Part shown: piece by piece, positions 1-9,676 of the stretch
Position numbering within the stretch: position 1 is the stretch's first letter
How the letters are laid out: each line of letters opens with the position of its first letter
Assembly (NCBI GenBank): GCA_021828865.1
Contig: JAJZCW010000007.1
Location: 62,001-126,000, forward strand
Reading direction: 5' to 3'
DNA length: 64,000 nucleotides
From: Bacillota bacterium
GTDB lineage: Bacteria; Bacillota; Bacilli; Alicyclobacillales; SLC66
Translations under genes and position numbers: made by a program
Notes under the pieces: generated by a model
What the model was told of the DNA's origin: nothing
Database searches by the model: none
Seen by the model: only the letters and a program-made list of their open reading frames with translations

Positions 1-812
1 TCTAGCGGGATGCCAAGGAGCGCGATGCGCGCCACCTCTTTTTCAAACGCAACTCCTGTCACCACGCGTTCACTTTCCATTGTTTTCATCTCAGTAATCA
101 CCGTTCCTTCATTTTGGCTGAACGTCGAGCGCACTACTAGCGCCACACCGTGCTTCTTTGCGGTTTCGACCGCGCGCGGATGGAGCACTTGAGAGCCTAG
201 ATTCGCCAGTTCCAGCATTTCTTCATAACTGATGCGATCCAGCCTGCGCGCCCCCTTGATAAAGCGAGGATCAGCGGTATAGACGCCCTCTACATCCGTA
301 TAGATTTCGCACAAATCTGCTTGAATGGCAGCGGCTACGGCTACTGCGGTGGTATCGGAACCACCACGACCAAGCGTGGTAATCGCCCCGTCTGCAATCC
401 CCTGAAATCCTGCGATGACAGGAATACCACCCCGCTTCATCCAATCAAGCAGCGATTCTGTGTGGATTTCACTGATCCGCGCCGCACCGTGTACTGCCTC
501 TGTCTGGATCCCTGCCTGCCACCCTGTAAAAGAAGCGGCTTTCAGTCCCCGTTTGATCAGCGCCATCGAAAGAAGCGCGATGGTCACCTGCTCCCCCGTC
601 GACAACAACACGTCCATTTCCCTGCGGTCAGGATCGCTGCTAATCGCATTTGCGAGTTCCACTAATTCGTCTGTGGTGTGTCCCATTGCGGAAACCACTA
701 CTGCAACCTGATGCCCATTTGCATATGTTTTCGCCACACGGTCTGCCACTTTTTCAATGCGTTCCGCCGAACCCACTGAAGTTCCTCCGTATTTTTGTAC
801 CATCACTGCCAT
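1..812 (-). CDS. aspartate kinase, C-terminus cut by window edge
   Basis: Aspartokinase phosphorylates L-aspartate, the first step towards lysine, threonine, methionine and diaminopimelate. Translating down from an ATG at 812 gives MAVMVQKYGGTSVGS, the N-terminal kinase signature KYGGTSVG of the family. VSAMGHTTDEL and the GRGGSDTTA motif of the amino acid kinase fold follow around residues 40 and 150. About 270 residues are visible; the C-terminal ACT regulatory domains lie left of the window. It follows the pspA gene on the same strand after a 74 bp gap, so it may be read separately. Which of the Firmicute aspartokinase classes it belongs to cannot be settled without the ACT domains. Confidence 0.93.
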   Translation of the reverse strand, partial: MAVMVQKYGGTSVGSAERIEKVADRVAKTYANGHQVAVVVSAMGHTTDELVELANAISSDPDRREMDVLLSTGEQVTIALLSMALIKRGLKAASFTGWQAGIQTEAVHGAARISEIHTESLLDWMKRGGIPVIAGFQGIADGAITTLGRGGSDTTAVAVAAAIQADLCEIYTDVEGVYTADPRFIKGARRLDRISYEEMLELANLGSQVLHPRAVETAKKHGVALVVRSTFSQNEGTVITEMKTMESERVVTGVAFEKEVARIALLGIPL

Positions 813-886
813 GAAGCCACTCCCAATCTCTGCTTAGCTGTATCGATATGCATAACATCCTATCATAAATTCCAAAATAACTTGGA

Positions 887-1513
887 TCACTGATCCTCGC
901 GCTCTTCATGCGTCCGTGCAGCTTGTTGTGCGAACGCTTCCAATTTCGCCAACTCCTCATCAATATCCGCGTGCAGGTCGACGAGTGCTTCTTTTTGCCT
1001 AGCTTCCTGCTTGAGCGCTTCAAGCGCTTCCGCTTTTGACGATTCCAGCGCGTGCTTTGCTTTTTCCAGCGCTAATCTGCCGGATGCTGATGCAAGCCGA
1101 GCCTCTGCATCCCTGCGTTCCATTTTGTAGTCGTCGATTTGCTCGCGAAGCGATTCAAGCGCCTCCTGCAGGTCCCTCAGCTTCCCTTCATAGATTGCCG
1201 ATTGTTCCTGCAGGCTTTTAGCCTTGCTCACATATCGGTTGCGTTTGACTAATCGATCACGAGCCTTCTCCTCATCGCCCTGTTCAAGCGCTTCTCCCGC
1301 CTGCTCATAGGCTTTCTCCGCCTCTTCACGGACGCGTTTTTCGTCTTCCCTGATCTCTTGCAGCGCGTATTCTAATTCACCTGCGAGGCGTTTGACTTCT
1401 CCCGCCTTCACCAGCATTTCTTTTACTATCAGTGAGGGATCATCTATTTCGGATTTCTTTGCGTCATTCACATAACTTTCTGCTATTTTCGATGCCCGCT
1501 TGAAGATTCCCAC
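887..1513 (-). CDS. pspA: PspA/IM30 family membrane-stress protein
   Basis: PspA-family proteins are peripheral membrane proteins that form helical scaffolds and protect damaged membranes. The start MGIFKRASKI is the amphipathic first helix typical of the family. Nearly all the rest (208 residues) is charged heptad-like coiled coil rich in E, K, R, A and Q, with no membrane segment, close to the usual length of about 220. It is the last gene of a tight minus-strand operon behind two YbjQ-like proteins (14 bp gap to the nearer). No pspF-type regulator or liaI-like gene adjoins it, so the trigger is unknown. The family call is secure; the physiological role is inferred from the family. Confidence 0.88.
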   Translation of the reverse strand: MGIFKRASKIAESYVNDAKKSEIDDPSLIVKEMLVKAGEVKRLAGELEYALQEIREDEKRVREEAEKAYEQAGEALEQGDEEKARDRLVKRNRYVSKAKSLQEQSAIYEGKLRDLQEALESLREQIDDYKMERRDAEARLASASGRLALEKAKHALESSKAEALEALKQEARQKEALVDLHADIDEELAKLEAFAQQAARTHEEREDQ

Positions 1514-1526
1514 TGTGCTTCGCTCC

Positions 1527-2345
1527 CTAGTCGTTCAGTGATAAAATCAATTGCGGCGTCTGAATGGTGTGATCCTGAGAAACGGAAATTACCGATGTCC
1601 CAATCGCAAAAAACTCGATAACGTGACTGCCCCAACCATGGCTTTTTTCATGCAACTGTACGCCGACAATCCCTTCTGCATGAACCGCATGCGCCTCCAT
1701 TTGCATTCTCTCCATCGCTAGTTCCCGGGCGTCATAAAGGGCCTGCGTAAAATTCGGCATCTCGACGTTTTGGCCAACGCTTCTCATAAATTGACGCAGC
1801 GACTGATGGGCCACGTGATACACGCAACTACCCATCACGAGTGATAGCGGTCGATATCCAGCCTTCAACAGCGTCCAGAAATCCTGTCCCGATAAATCAC
1901 TGGTAAACGGCATTCCGTTTTGTAAACGATAATCTTTGCTGCGATCTCTTGCCGCTACCGCAGTGCCGATCGCAATAAATTCAGCCAAATCCGCGCCCCA
2001 ATCATACCGACCGACTTCTAACCTTACTCCGACCACGCCGTGTGCACCAAGCGCTTTAGCCTCTTCTTCCATTCTCGACATGGCCAATTCCCGTGCGTGG
2101 TACATGGCTTGGCTTAACACTTTCATCTCCTCGTTATTTTTCCAATTCGCCTGCTGGTAACCGATATGATAAATGGAGCTTCCCACCACCATGCCGATCG
2201 GTTCAAACCCCGATTCGCGAACCAACAGAAATTCATTCACTGACAGGTCACTAGTAAATACGCCATCCGGATGGTTTTGGCTACGCAAACCCTCCAATCG
2301 TTCCAGTGCATGTTGAGGTAAATCGCGAAATTCAGCGTCTGACAT
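1527..2345 (-). CDS. two-domain YbjQ-like (heavy-metal-binding domain) protein
   Basis: This 272-residue protein contains two copies of the YbjQ/DUF74-type domain, at about residues 20-130 and 145-260. Each copy has a conserved strand ending in GSSIYHIGYQ or GSCVYHVAHQ, a helix of the type ARELAMSRMEEEA, then GVVGVRLE and a final EFIAIGTAV or EFFAIGTSV. The single-domain family forms pentamers and is annotated as heavy-metal binding, with no proven enzymatic role. Its start overlaps the stop of the upstream paralogue by one base (TAATG), so the two are translationally coupled. Together with PspA downstream this suggests a membrane or envelope stress unit; that part is inference. Confidence 0.8.
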   Translation of the reverse strand: MSDAEFRDLPQHALERLEGLRSQNHPDGVFTSDLSVNEFLLVRESGFEPIGMVVGSSIYHIGYQQANWKNNEEMKVLSQAMYHARELAMSRMEEEAKALGAHGVVGVRLEVGRYDWGADLAEFIAIGTAVAARDRSKDYRLQNGMPFTSDLSGQDFWTLLKAGYRPLSLVMGSCVYHVAHQSLRQFMRSVGQNVEMPNFTQALYDARELAMERMQMEAHAVHAEGIVGVQLHEKSHGWGSHVIEFFAIGTSVISVSQDHTIQTPQLILSLND

Positions 2346-3316
2346 TACCTGACCCCCTTGTCTTTTTCACGCAAATCGATTACAGATCTCACACTTCCCA
2401 GCATACTTTCATAGGATTTTTGACGGCTGACTGCTGTTCCAAACATGACAAATTCGAGGATGTGATCCTCCACTTCCTCCTGTTCACCACTGTTCGTGGG
2501 AATCGACCCCGGATGCGCTTCCACGCGAAATGTAAAATCCACACCAACCACGCCGTCTGCGCCCATTCGCACCACGTCCTCGCGAAGTCGCTTTTGGGCA
2601 TAGTGGCGAACATCGTATACGCCATTTGTAAAGTGCTGCATTTCCTGATTGTAAAAGCTGGTTTGATTCCACTTGTCAGCGTAAGTAGTAGCTAGGTAAT
2701 AATAAGAAGCCCCGACCGCGAGCCCCATGGGAAACGAACCTGCTGAAAGCAACCGCAACAGGTCTTCTCCCGTTACCGAGCAAATGAGGGGAGCTTGAAC
2801 TGGTTTAATCCCTTCCACTCGAATCGCTGTGCCCATGCAAACAAATTCCATCGTGCCCTCTACAGACTCGAATTCATTATGTAACAGTCGAACATCCACC
2901 ACTGCATTGGCGCCAAGCTGAACTGCCTCCTGGCGCATGCGTTCCATGGCAAGGCTGCGGGCATCATACAGAGCTTGTGTGGTCTCACGAATTTCAAAAG
3001 ATGATCTCATTGCGCCAAATCCGCTGTTAAATCCGTAATTAGGGTAATTGCTAAAGCTCTGGAAATTCCCGCGCTGTGTATTCACCCATCCAATGTGATA
3101 AACAGAAGACCCCATCACTTGACCGATGGGAACGAGTGATAGCTTGCGCAAAGATAACCACTCCGCAACAGACAAGGTACTTGTCCAAGGCAATTCACCA
3201 GCCGATTGGGCAGACGCAAATTCTTCTCTTGTCGACTGCTCCCTGATGGGAACACCAGTTAACCCCATCGGATCACCTTGATTGGACCGCTTGGAGCCAA
3301 AGGAAAACCTGAACAT
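2345..3316 (-). CDS. two-domain YbjQ-like protein, paralogue of its neighbour
   Basis: A second tandem-domain YbjQ-like protein of about 323 residues. The repeated elements are GSSVYHIGWV, ARSLAMERMRQEA, EFVCMGTAI in the first half and GASYYYLATT, GVVGVDFTF, EFVMFGTAV in the second. I prefer the ATG at 3316 because a GGGGGGAG ribosome site lies just ahead; an in-frame TTG at 3331 would overlap that site. The second domain carries an inserted Glu-rich loop before its final strand. The gene shares one base with the downstream copy and follows a small unknown gene, forming a four-gene operon that ends with pspA. Function is unknown beyond the family. Confidence 0.78.
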   Translation of the reverse strand: MFRFSFGSKRSNQGDPMGLTGVPIREQSTREEFASAQSAGELPWTSTLSVAEWLSLRKLSLVPIGQVMGSSVYHIGWVNTQRGNFQSFSNYPNYGFNSGFGAMRSSFEIRETTQALYDARSLAMERMRQEAVQLGANAVVDVRLLHNEFESVEGTMEFVCMGTAIRVEGIKPVQAPLICSVTGEDLLRLLSAGSFPMGLAVGASYYYLATTYADKWNQTSFYNQEMQHFTNGVYDVRHYAQKRLREDVVRMGADGVVGVDFTFRVEAHPGSIPTNSGEQEEVEDHILEFVMFGTAVSRQKSYESMLGSVRSVIDLREKDKGVR

Positions 3317-3345
3317 TCGCTCCCCCCTCAAAATACCTGCTTACG

Positions 3346-3723
3346 TCAAAGAAGAAAGTCCTCCATGGACTTTCTCATCGACTGATTGGCACGCGCCACT
3401 TCACTTAACACTTGTGAAAGATTTTCCAGCCACTCCTGCATTCCCACCGCTTTGCGGGACAGCACCACGCCGCGAACAGATTTGGCGACTCGCGGGATAA
3501 ATCTGTCGTTTTCAAACGTTAGGGTGAACGACTGGTCGTCAAGGATAACTTCCATTTCCTTAATGGCCTGTGCTTTGGAAAACCATTTGTGTTCCCTTTT
3601 AATGCGTACCAGATCAGGAATAGACTTTTCGAGCCGCTCGGCAAGCGCCTCCACATAGGCTTTTTCATCCTCATGGGAATGGCGCCATGATGCTGCACTC
3701 AGATCAAAAGAGAACTCACTCAC
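3346..3723 (-). CDS. conserved-looking hypothetical protein, first gene of the pspA operon
   Basis: I do not recognise this family. The GTG at 3723 is chosen because AGAAGGTGA lies about seven bases upstream; an earlier in-frame GTG at 3735 has no site. The product is soluble, about 125 residues, with alternating charged helices and a central beta-like segment (MEVILDDQSFTLTFEND), and no signal peptide. It sits 29 bp ahead of the first YbjQ-like gene and is probably co-transcribed. An AT-rich 57 bp gap (3736-3792) separates it from the TPR gene and probably holds the operon promoter. Confidence 0.6.
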   Translation of the reverse strand: MSEFSFDLSAASWRHSHEDEKAYVEALAERLEKSIPDLVRIKREHKWFSKAQAIKEMEVILDDQSFTLTFENDRFIPRVAKSVRGVVLSRKAVGMQEWLENLSQVLSEVARANQSMRKSMEDFLL

Positions 3724-3792
3724 TGCGCATGTCACCTTCTATAGCAATCTAACCCACTATATTCCTTATATACGATGAATGATTAAAATGGT

Positions 3793-4578
3793 TTACCATT
3801 TTTTTCTGATGGGTTGATGGGATTCTCTGTGTTGGCGGATCTTCTTCTGCGCACGCAAATAAAGAATGGCACCCTCTGTATTCTCCCAGGATTCCATGAA
3901 TACTGCTACATAACGAATGGCTTCCGATTCGGTTCCCGGCACAAAATGTTTGGGAAAGTTTCTCGGCATGATACGAAACTTCAATAGATAGTCAAGGACA
4001 TAGGGATTCCTGTTCTTGGCCTGAATAAACGCTGACCTGCTTGACGGTGAATCGCCAAAAAGGACGTAGGAGGCTAGCACTTTCGCATAAAGCATGATTG
4101 TAGACCCCTCATCCTCAAAGTCTTCAATCAATTGCAGTACTTCTTCCATTCGTTCAAGATCCAAGAGTGCTTTGAGCAAAACAAACCGCAACCCTTGCTG
4201 ATCAATTTGGTTTAACACCAGCGATTCCTTAAGAATGTCTACAGATTTTTCGTATTCCTCAAGCTCCCATAACACCTGGGCCAAACTGGATCTTACATGT
4301 AAATAAGCATGGGTTTGTTTGTGGTTCCAAAACTGGCCTTTCCACGTCTCCTTTTTATCTCCAAAAAGGCGATCTCCCGCTTCGACACCTTTTTCCAGAT
4401 AGTTTCTTGCCTCTTCATCATTGTCCGTCTGCTGAGCGAGAAACAACCATGCTTCTACGCAGTCCTCCGACAATGCAATGGCTTCTTTGGCGATGGCAAT
4501 CCGCCTTTCGTGATCCTCTTCCTGGCTGGCACTTTGCACCAAATAAATGGCTTGACTTAATTTAGACTTCTCAGTCAT
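3793..4578 (-). CDS. TPR-like helical repeat protein
   Basis: The 261-residue product is made of paired amphipathic helices that fit tetratricopeptide repeats, for example EDCVEAWLFLAQQTDN, RSSLAQVLWELEEYEKSVD and RFVLLKALLDLERMEEVLQ between residues 35 and 150. TPR proteins act as protein-binding scaffolds. No catalytic motif, signal peptide or membrane span is visible. The tail is rich in basic residues (KKIRQHRESHQPIRKKW). It stands alone between the pspA operon and a small membrane protein gene on the same strand. The fold call is fairly safe; the partner is unknown. Confidence 0.65.
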   Translation of the reverse strand: MTEKSKLSQAIYLVQSASQEEDHERRIAIAKEAIALSEDCVEAWLFLAQQTDNDEEARNYLEKGVEAGDRLFGDKKETWKGQFWNHKQTHAYLHVRSSLAQVLWELEEYEKSVDILKESLVLNQIDQQGLRFVLLKALLDLERMEEVLQLIEDFEDEGSTIMLYAKVLASYVLFGDSPSSRSAFIQAKNRNPYVLDYLLKFRIMPRNFPKHFVPGTESEAIRYVAVFMESWENTEGAILYLRAQKKIRQHRESHQPIRKKW

Positions 4579-4696
4579 TACTTATAAACACTCCTCAAAA
4601 CTGGTTCAACACGAAATCTTGATCAAAATAGTATAGGCTATACCTCTTCTCGACATCATACTCCAATTCCTGCATCATCAACCATATTTAAAAATT

Positions 4697-4987
4697 CTAC
4701 TTTTCCTTCCGATTTGCATTCGCACGAGTACCTAGAGCTAGCACATTCAAGCGAGTGTTCAACCGCTCCTTTCGGTGAACTTTTTGCTCACCCTGCACCC
4801 CAAGCGCAAACCACAAATTAGAGGCCATCACAAGGAGGGCAAAAAACAGCCAAGCAAGCTTAAACACCCCATGCCACCCAATGATGTTTTCCCTCAACTT
4901 CGGCGCGGCAAACGCCACAATGGCCACGACTACAAAAAAGTACAGAACATTTACGCTTGGACGTTTTTGTTTGACTGGACGAAACAA
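4697..4987 (-). CDS. small membrane protein, two predicted spans
   Basis: About 96 residues with two hydrophobic segments (around VLYFFVVVAIVAFAA and LAWLFFALLVMASNLWFAL), an N-terminal basic stretch and a basic C-terminal tail. I choose the TTG at 4987 because GGAGGGGG precedes it by seven bases; the longer in-frame GTG start at 5011 would place that site inside the gene. I do not recognise the family. It lies opposite the DUF3243 gene, and the shared 130 bp gap between them probably contains both promoters. Confidence 0.5.
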   Translation of the reverse strand: MFRPVKQKRPSVNVLYFFVVVAIVAFAAPKLRENIIGWHGVFKLAWLFFALLVMASNLWFALGVQGEQKVHRKERLNTRLNVLALGTRANANRKEK

Positions 4988-5123
4988 TCTATTTTCCCCC
5001 TCCATACACACTTTTTATCAATTCATATGCGCAGAAAAAAGGGACAAGAACGAATAAGCTCCGTGTTAATTGGCAGACTAACTGAGGAATAAAGGTATCT
5101 ATTGTAAAGGAGGACGATATCCA

Positions 5124-5450
5124 TTGGAAATGAATCGACAAAATGCATCGGCTGATTTAAACGACGATTCCATACATGCAGTGCTTGATGATTTCAGCGC
5201 CTGGAAAGAGTTTCTAGGCACACAGGTGGACCGGGCACAAAACGCAGGAATGAGCGACAAGCAAATTGATGATGTGGCATTTCGGATGGGGACTTTTCTG
5301 GCAGATAAAGTGGACCCTAAAAATTTTCAGCAACGCCTTCTGAAACAGATGTGGGATGTGAGTTCCAAAGAAGATCAGCGTGCGCTGGCAAGAATCCTGG
5401 TCAATCTCGTCGACAGACCGAGTACCAGTTCTGCCAATCCGGTTCACTAA
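5124..5450 (+). CDS. DUF3243 family protein (YmfJ-like)
   Basis: The product (108 residues) has the compact helical domain seen in B. subtilis YmfJ: DFSAWKEFLGTQVDRA, then KQIDDVAFRMGTFLADKVDPKN and LKQMWDVSSKEDQRALARILVNLV. The family is of unknown function and restricted largely to endospore formers. The start is TTG at 5124, ten bases after a perfect AAAGGAGG (5106-5113); the ATG at 5130 is in frame but sits sixteen bases away. A strong hairpin with T-run follows the stop. Confidence 0.8.
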   Translation: MEMNRQNASADLNDDSIHAVLDDFSAWKEFLGTQVDRAQNAGMSDKQIDDVAFRMGTFLADKVDPKNFQQRLLKQMWDVSSKEDQRALARILVNLVDRPSTSSANPVH

Positions 5451-5457
5451 CCATGAT

Positions 5458-5492
5458 AAAGGCGTGTCAACAGTAACTATTGACACGCCTTT
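5458..5492. terminator. bidirectional intrinsic terminator
   Basis: A perfect 13 bp stem (arms 5458-5470 and 5480-5492) with a nine-base loop lies between two convergent genes. The stem begins with AAA and ends with TTT, and is followed by a T-rich stretch, so it can work in both directions: for the DUF3243 gene and for the metallo-hydrolase gene. Confidence 0.85.
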
Positions 5493-5513
5493 TACTTTAT
5501 TTAATGAAAATTT

Positions 5514-6203
5514 TCAGATCGTCACTGACTCCCCTGGTTTGATCGGATACCCTTTGATGCCTGATGCCTCAAGATTCTTTACAAAGCCATCGACATCCTG
5601 GGCAATGAGAGGGAACGTATCATAGTGAATGGGCACGATGGCTTTAGCCTTCACCCACTCTGCCGCGGTCAGCGCGTCTTCAGGCCCCATCGTGAAGTTG
5701 TCCCCAATTGGCAACAACGCCAGATCGATGTTGTTCCTCTCCCCAATCACTTTCATGTCGCCAAAAAGTCCTGTATCTCCTGCGTGATACACCGTTTTGC
5801 CCTCCGCCGTAAACAGGATTCCCGCCGGATTGCCGCCATACATCAGCCCATTTTCTGTTTCGATACCTGAACCATGAAAAGCCAGCGTCAGCTTGACCTT
5901 GCCAAATTCAAATTCATGCGAACCACCAAGGTGCAAGGGATGTACCTCCACCCCTTGCGAGGAAAGCCACGCCGCCAGTTCAAAAATGGTGACAATTTTC
6001 GCGCCGGTGCGCTTTGCGATGGCTACTGCGTCCCCCACATGATCTGAATGTGCATGGGTGATCAAAATGGCATCCGCCTTCACCTCGTCCGCATTAGCCG
6101 CTGCGGTCGGGTTCCCCGTCAAAAATGGATCAATGAGAATATGGTAATCTCCTGTTTCAATGGCTGTTGCCGCATGTCCCAAGTAAGTAATTTTCAAATC
6201 CAA
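5514..6203 (-). CDS. UPF0173 metal-dependent hydrolase, metallo-beta-lactamase fold
   Basis: This 229-residue protein matches the YtkL/UPF0173 family throughout. It opens with [14 protein letters not shown], carries the metal-binding motif [11 protein letters not shown] at about residue 49, then [13 protein letters not shown] around residue 140 and IPIHYDTFP near 195, all supplying conserved His/Asp ligands of the MBL fold. The substrate is unknown for the family. It is convergent with the DUF3243 gene and divergent from transketolase; a 230 bp gap upstream separates it from the latter and contains both promoters, which I cannot place with confidence. Confidence 0.88.
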   Translation of the reverse strand: MDLKITYLGHAATAIETGDYHILIDPFLTGNPTAAANADEVKADAILITHAHSDHVGDAVAIAKRTGAKIVTIFELAAWLSSQGVEVHPLHLGGSHEFEFGKVKLTLAFHGSGIETENGLMYGGNPAGILFTAEGKTVYHAGDTGLFGDMKVIGERNNIDLALLPIGDNFTMGPEDALTAAEWVKAKAIVPIHYDTFPLIAQDVDGFVKNLEASGIKGYPIKPGESVTI

Positions 6204-6434
6204 TCACTCCCTGTATCATTTGGTTACACTTCAAGCCCATCTGATAATGATTCCGGCAAAAGTGAGACATTCAACAACATTGTTTGGGCTGATATCTTTA
6301 TCAGTATACCTAAAGATGACCTGGACTGCCATGCACAACAAAAACCCCAACCTGAGTATTAGCGCGTTGCATAGCAATCTGTCATAATAGATAAAACTGC
6401 AATTTGCACAGCCTGACTGGAGGTTTTGAATTTC

Positions 6435-8471
6435 ATGCAAGACCATATTGCTGATTTTTCCCCCATCGACGAACTCACCGTCAACACCATTCGCACGCTT
6501 TCCATCGATGGCATTGAAGCAGCCAACTCCGGACACCCCGGATTACCGATGGGTGCCGCTCCTATGGCGTACGTTCTTTTTTCGAGGTTCATACATCATC
6601 AACCCAAAAATCCATCATGGTTTAACAGAGATCGCTTTATTTTGTCTGCCGGGCATGGTTCCATGCTCCTATACAGCTTGTTGCACCTATTTTCCTACGA
6701 CCTTCCACTTGAGGAACTGAAGCGATTTCGGCAATGGGACAGCAAAACCCCCGGTCACCCTGAATACGGCCACACTCCAGGTGTAGAAATGACCACTGGA
6801 CCGCTCGGGCAGGGGATCGCCAGTGCGGTAGGCATGGCCATGGCCGAGCAATATCTAGCCGCGCGCTATAATCGGCCTGATTTTCCTATCATCGACCACT
6901 ACACCTATACGCTTGTCGGTGATGGCGATTTGATGGAGGGTATTTCCTACGAGGCGGCATCGTTCGCAGGCCACCAACAACTGGACAAATTGATTGTGCT
7001 TTATGACTCCAATGATATTTCTCTCGATGGCCCCACCACCCGCGCCTTTACGGAAAATGTCGAACTTCGCTTCAAGGCAGCCGGATGGCACTACGAAAAA
7101 GTAGAAGACGGCAACAACCTAGAAGAGATTGCAGATGCAATTGCGCGGGCAAAGAAAGTTACCGGGCAACCGAAAATCATCGAAGTGCGGACGACGATCG
7201 GTTATGGCAGCCCTGGCAAACAAGGAACGTCGAAAGCACATGGCTCTCCGCTTGGTAAAGAGGAAGCGAGCCTTGCAAAAACCACTTACGGTTGGCAGCA
7301 TGAAGAACATTTTTACGTGCCGGAAGAAGTCAGGACTCACTTGTCTTCTATCGTAAACCAACTGACTGAAGAAGAAGCAAAATGGAACGAAATGGTCGAT
7401 CGCTACATCCACACCTTTAGCGAAGAGGGCAGAGAATTTGCCGATGTGCTGAGCGGCGCGCTCCCATCCGCATGGGATCAGGATTTGCCGCATTATCTAG
7501 AGAGCGATAAAGAACTCGCAACCAGACAGGCGTCTGGACAATCGATCAATGCGATTGCCAAGCACATCCCTAATTTTCTGGGCGGATCCGCAGACCTGGC
7601 TTCCTCAAATGAAACCACCATTCAGGGCGAAGGCATATTCGATCCTCAAAATCGCGCGGGGAAAAACCTATGGTTTGGCGTACGAGAACATGCCATGGGA
7701 GCCATGTTAAACGGCATGGCGGCGCACGGCGGCGTACATGTTTACGGTGGTACCTTTATGGTATTCTCCGATTATCTAAGACCATCCATCCGGTTGGCTT
7801 CCTTGATGAAACTCCCTGTGGTGTATGTATTGACACATGACAGCATCGGCGTAGGAGAAGACGGTCCGACTCATCAACCGGTGGAGCATTTGGCCGCACT
7901 TCGTGCCATTCCCAATTTGGTCACGATTCGTCCTGCTGATGCCAACGAAACCGCTGCTGCATGGCACTATGCCATGTCCCACCGCGACCGTCCCGTTGCG
8001 TTAGCACTGACTAGGCAAAAACTCCCGATACTTCCTGCCACCGACTCAACCGCTATGGATGGCGTTAGAAAAGGTGGTTACATCCTGGCGAAAGAAGCGA
8101 AGGATCATATTGATGCCATCCTGGTCGCCACTGGTTCTGAAGTGTCGCTCGCGCTTGACGCTAAGCGTCAGCTTGAAGAAGAAGGCTATTCCATTCGGCT
8201 TGTCAGCATTCCCTCGTTTCGCCTGTTTGACGAACAGGATGAATCCTACCAATCGCTTGTGCTTCCAAAAGCCGTCAAAGCAAGGGTGGGCGTGGAAATG
8301 GCGGTCTCATATGGCTGGCACCACTACATCGGCGATCATGGCATCATGGTGGGGATCGACCATTTCGGCGCATCAGCACCTGCAGGCGATCTAATGAAGC
8401 AGTTTGGCTTTACGACGACACACGTTGTCGAGACAGTGAAAAAAAGTATGGAAAGGAGCGCACAGGCGTGA
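6435..8471 (+). CDS. tkt: transketolase
   Basis: Transketolase moves two-carbon ketol units between sugar phosphates in the non-oxidative pentose phosphate pathway, using thiamine diphosphate. Visible signatures are [15 protein letters not shown] near the N-terminus, the TPP-binding GDGDLMEG at about residue 163, the HGSP loop, [30 protein letters not shown] and the [11 protein letters not shown]-terminal domain. The size (about 678 residues) is normal. I take the ATG at 6435, eleven bases after GGAGG (6419-6423); the in-frame TTG at 6426 is too close to that site. Its stop overlaps the transaldolase start by four bases, so the two enzymes of the same pathway are coupled. Confidence 0.97.
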   Translation: MQDHIADFSPIDELTVNTIRTLSIDGIEAANSGHPGLPMGAAPMAYVLFSRFIHHQPKNPSWFNRDRFILSAGHGSMLLYSLLHLFSYDLPLEELKRFRQWDSKTPGHPEYGHTPGVEMTTGPLGQGIASAVGMAMAEQYLAARYNRPDFPIIDHYTYTLVGDGDLMEGISYEAASFAGHQQLDKLIVLYDSNDISLDGPTTRAFTENVELRFKAAGWHYEKVEDGNNLEEIADAIARAKKVTGQPKIIEVRTTIGYGSPGKQGTSKAHGSPLGKEEASLAKTTYGWQHEEHFYVPEEVRTHLSSIVNQLTEEEAKWNEMVDRYIHTFSEEGREFADVLSGALPSAWDQDLPHYLESDKELATRQASGQSINAIAKHIPNFLGGSADLASSNETTIQGEGIFDPQNRAGKNLWFGVREHAMGAMLNGMAAHGGVHVYGGTFMVFSDYLRPSIRLASLMKLPVVYVLTHDSIGVGEDGPTHQPVEHLAALRAIPNLVTIRPADANETAAAWHYAMSHRDRPVALALTRQKLPILPATDSTAMDGVRKGGYILAKEAKDHIDAILVATGSEVSLALDAKRQLEEEGYSIRLVSIPSFRLFDEQDESYQSLVLPKAVKARVGVEMAVSYGWHHYIGDHGIMVGIDHFGASAPAGDLMKQFGFTTTHVVETVKKSMERSAQA

Positions 8472-9562
8472 CTAAGCTAAAAGACCTAGCAGCACTCGGG
8501 CAAAGCCCGTGGCTGGATTACATTCGCAGAGATCTTCTGCAAACAGGTGAACTAGCGGAACTTGTGGACAAAGGCATCCGCGGCGTCACCTCGAACCCCA
8601 CGATCTTTGAGAACGCGATTGGCAAGAGCGACCTCTACCAGGAAGACATCAAGCACCTTGCCCATCAGGGAAGTGACAAGTTGCAAATATACGAAGAACT
8701 AGCGGTGGAAGACATCAAGCGCGCAGCAGATATCCTTCGTTCGGTGTATGTGCAATCTGATGAGACAGACGGCTTTGTCAGCCTCGAAGTTCCTCCTGAC
8801 CTATGTGACGACTATGAGAACACCGTGCTTGAAGCAAAGCGGCTTTGGGCAAAAATAGAACAGCCCAATTTGATGATAAAAGTCCCTGCAACGGAAGCGG
8901 GAATCAAAGCCATTACGGATCTGATCGCGGATGGCATCTCCGTCAACGCGACACTTATGTTTACTAGGCAGGATTACCTAGATGTGGCGGAAGCGTACAT
9001 CAAAGGACTTGAATTACGCCATGAAAAAAAATTACCCCTTGATACAGTGGCTTCAGTGGCCAGTATCTTTGTCAGCCGCATGGACAGCGCTGTAGAATCG
9101 ATGCTGGAAGGCGATGCAAAAGAGTCACTACTTGGTAAGGTGGCGGTCGCCAATGCCAGGCAGATCTACAGGGAATATCTGAATCTGTTTCAAAGTGGAC
9201 GGTTTCTGCGCTTGAAAGAAGCAGGCGCACGCCCGCAACGACCGCTGTTTGCCTCTACTGGCACCAAAAATCCGCAACTTTCCGATGTTTTGTACGTAGA
9301 CCAACTAATTGGACCCGATACGGTGAACACGATGCCACCTGCGACAATGAATGCCTTTATGGATCATGGCACTGCGAAACGCACTGTCGACCAGTTTTCC
9401 CGGGAAGACGATCAGGTCATGCGAGCGTGCATGGATGCGGGACTCGATATAGAGGAAATCGGTGCGGATTTAAAACAAAAAGGGTTACAGCAATTCATCG
9501 ACTCATTCACCAGCTTGTTAAACACAGTCGAGAAAAGACGGCTTGAGGCACTCGGTATGTAG
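8468..9562 (+). CDS. tal: transaldolase
   Basis: Transaldolase transfers a dihydroxyacetone unit between sugar phosphates through a Schiff base. The 364-residue protein begins with GTG inside the transketolase stop (GTGA overlap). It shows [13 protein letters not shown] near residue 40, the Schiff-base lysine in [11 protein letters not shown] at about residue 138, [13 protein letters not shown], and a C-terminal [13 protein letters not shown] motif. The length and motifs match the longer actinobacterial/cyanobacterial type rather than the short MipB/TalC type. Pairing with transketolase points to a complete non-oxidative pentose phosphate branch. A terminator follows. Confidence 0.95.
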   Translation: MTKLKDLAALGQSPWLDYIRRDLLQTGELAELVDKGIRGVTSNPTIFENAIGKSDLYQEDIKHLAHQGSDKLQIYEELAVEDIKRAADILRSVYVQSDETDGFVSLEVPPDLCDDYENTVLEAKRLWAKIEQPNLMIKVPATEAGIKAITDLIADGISVNATLMFTRQDYLDVAEAYIKGLELRHEKKLPLDTVASVASIFVSRMDSAVESMLEGDAKESLLGKVAVANARQIYREYLNLFQSGRFLRLKEAGARPQRPLFASTGTKNPQLSDVLYVDQLIGPDTVNTMPPATMNAFMDHGTAKRTVDQFSREDDQVMRACMDAGLDIEEIGADLKQKGLQQFIDSFTSLLNTVEKRRLEALGM

Positions 9563-9582
9563 GTTGACTGAAAAGCTTACCG

Positions 9583-9612
9583 GCAGGTGCCGATTGCGGC
9601 ACCTGCTTTTTT
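9583..9612 (+). terminator. intrinsic terminator after tkt-tal
   Basis: A perfect 10 bp GC-rich stem (9583-9592 with 9597-9606) with a four-base loop is followed by six T residues, 20 bp after the transaldolase stop. Confidence 0.92.
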
Positions 9613-9676
9613 CATGTAACGATTCCTCGCTTTGTTTCGTCTAAATTTGTGAAGACAAAAAAGGAAGATTATAAAA

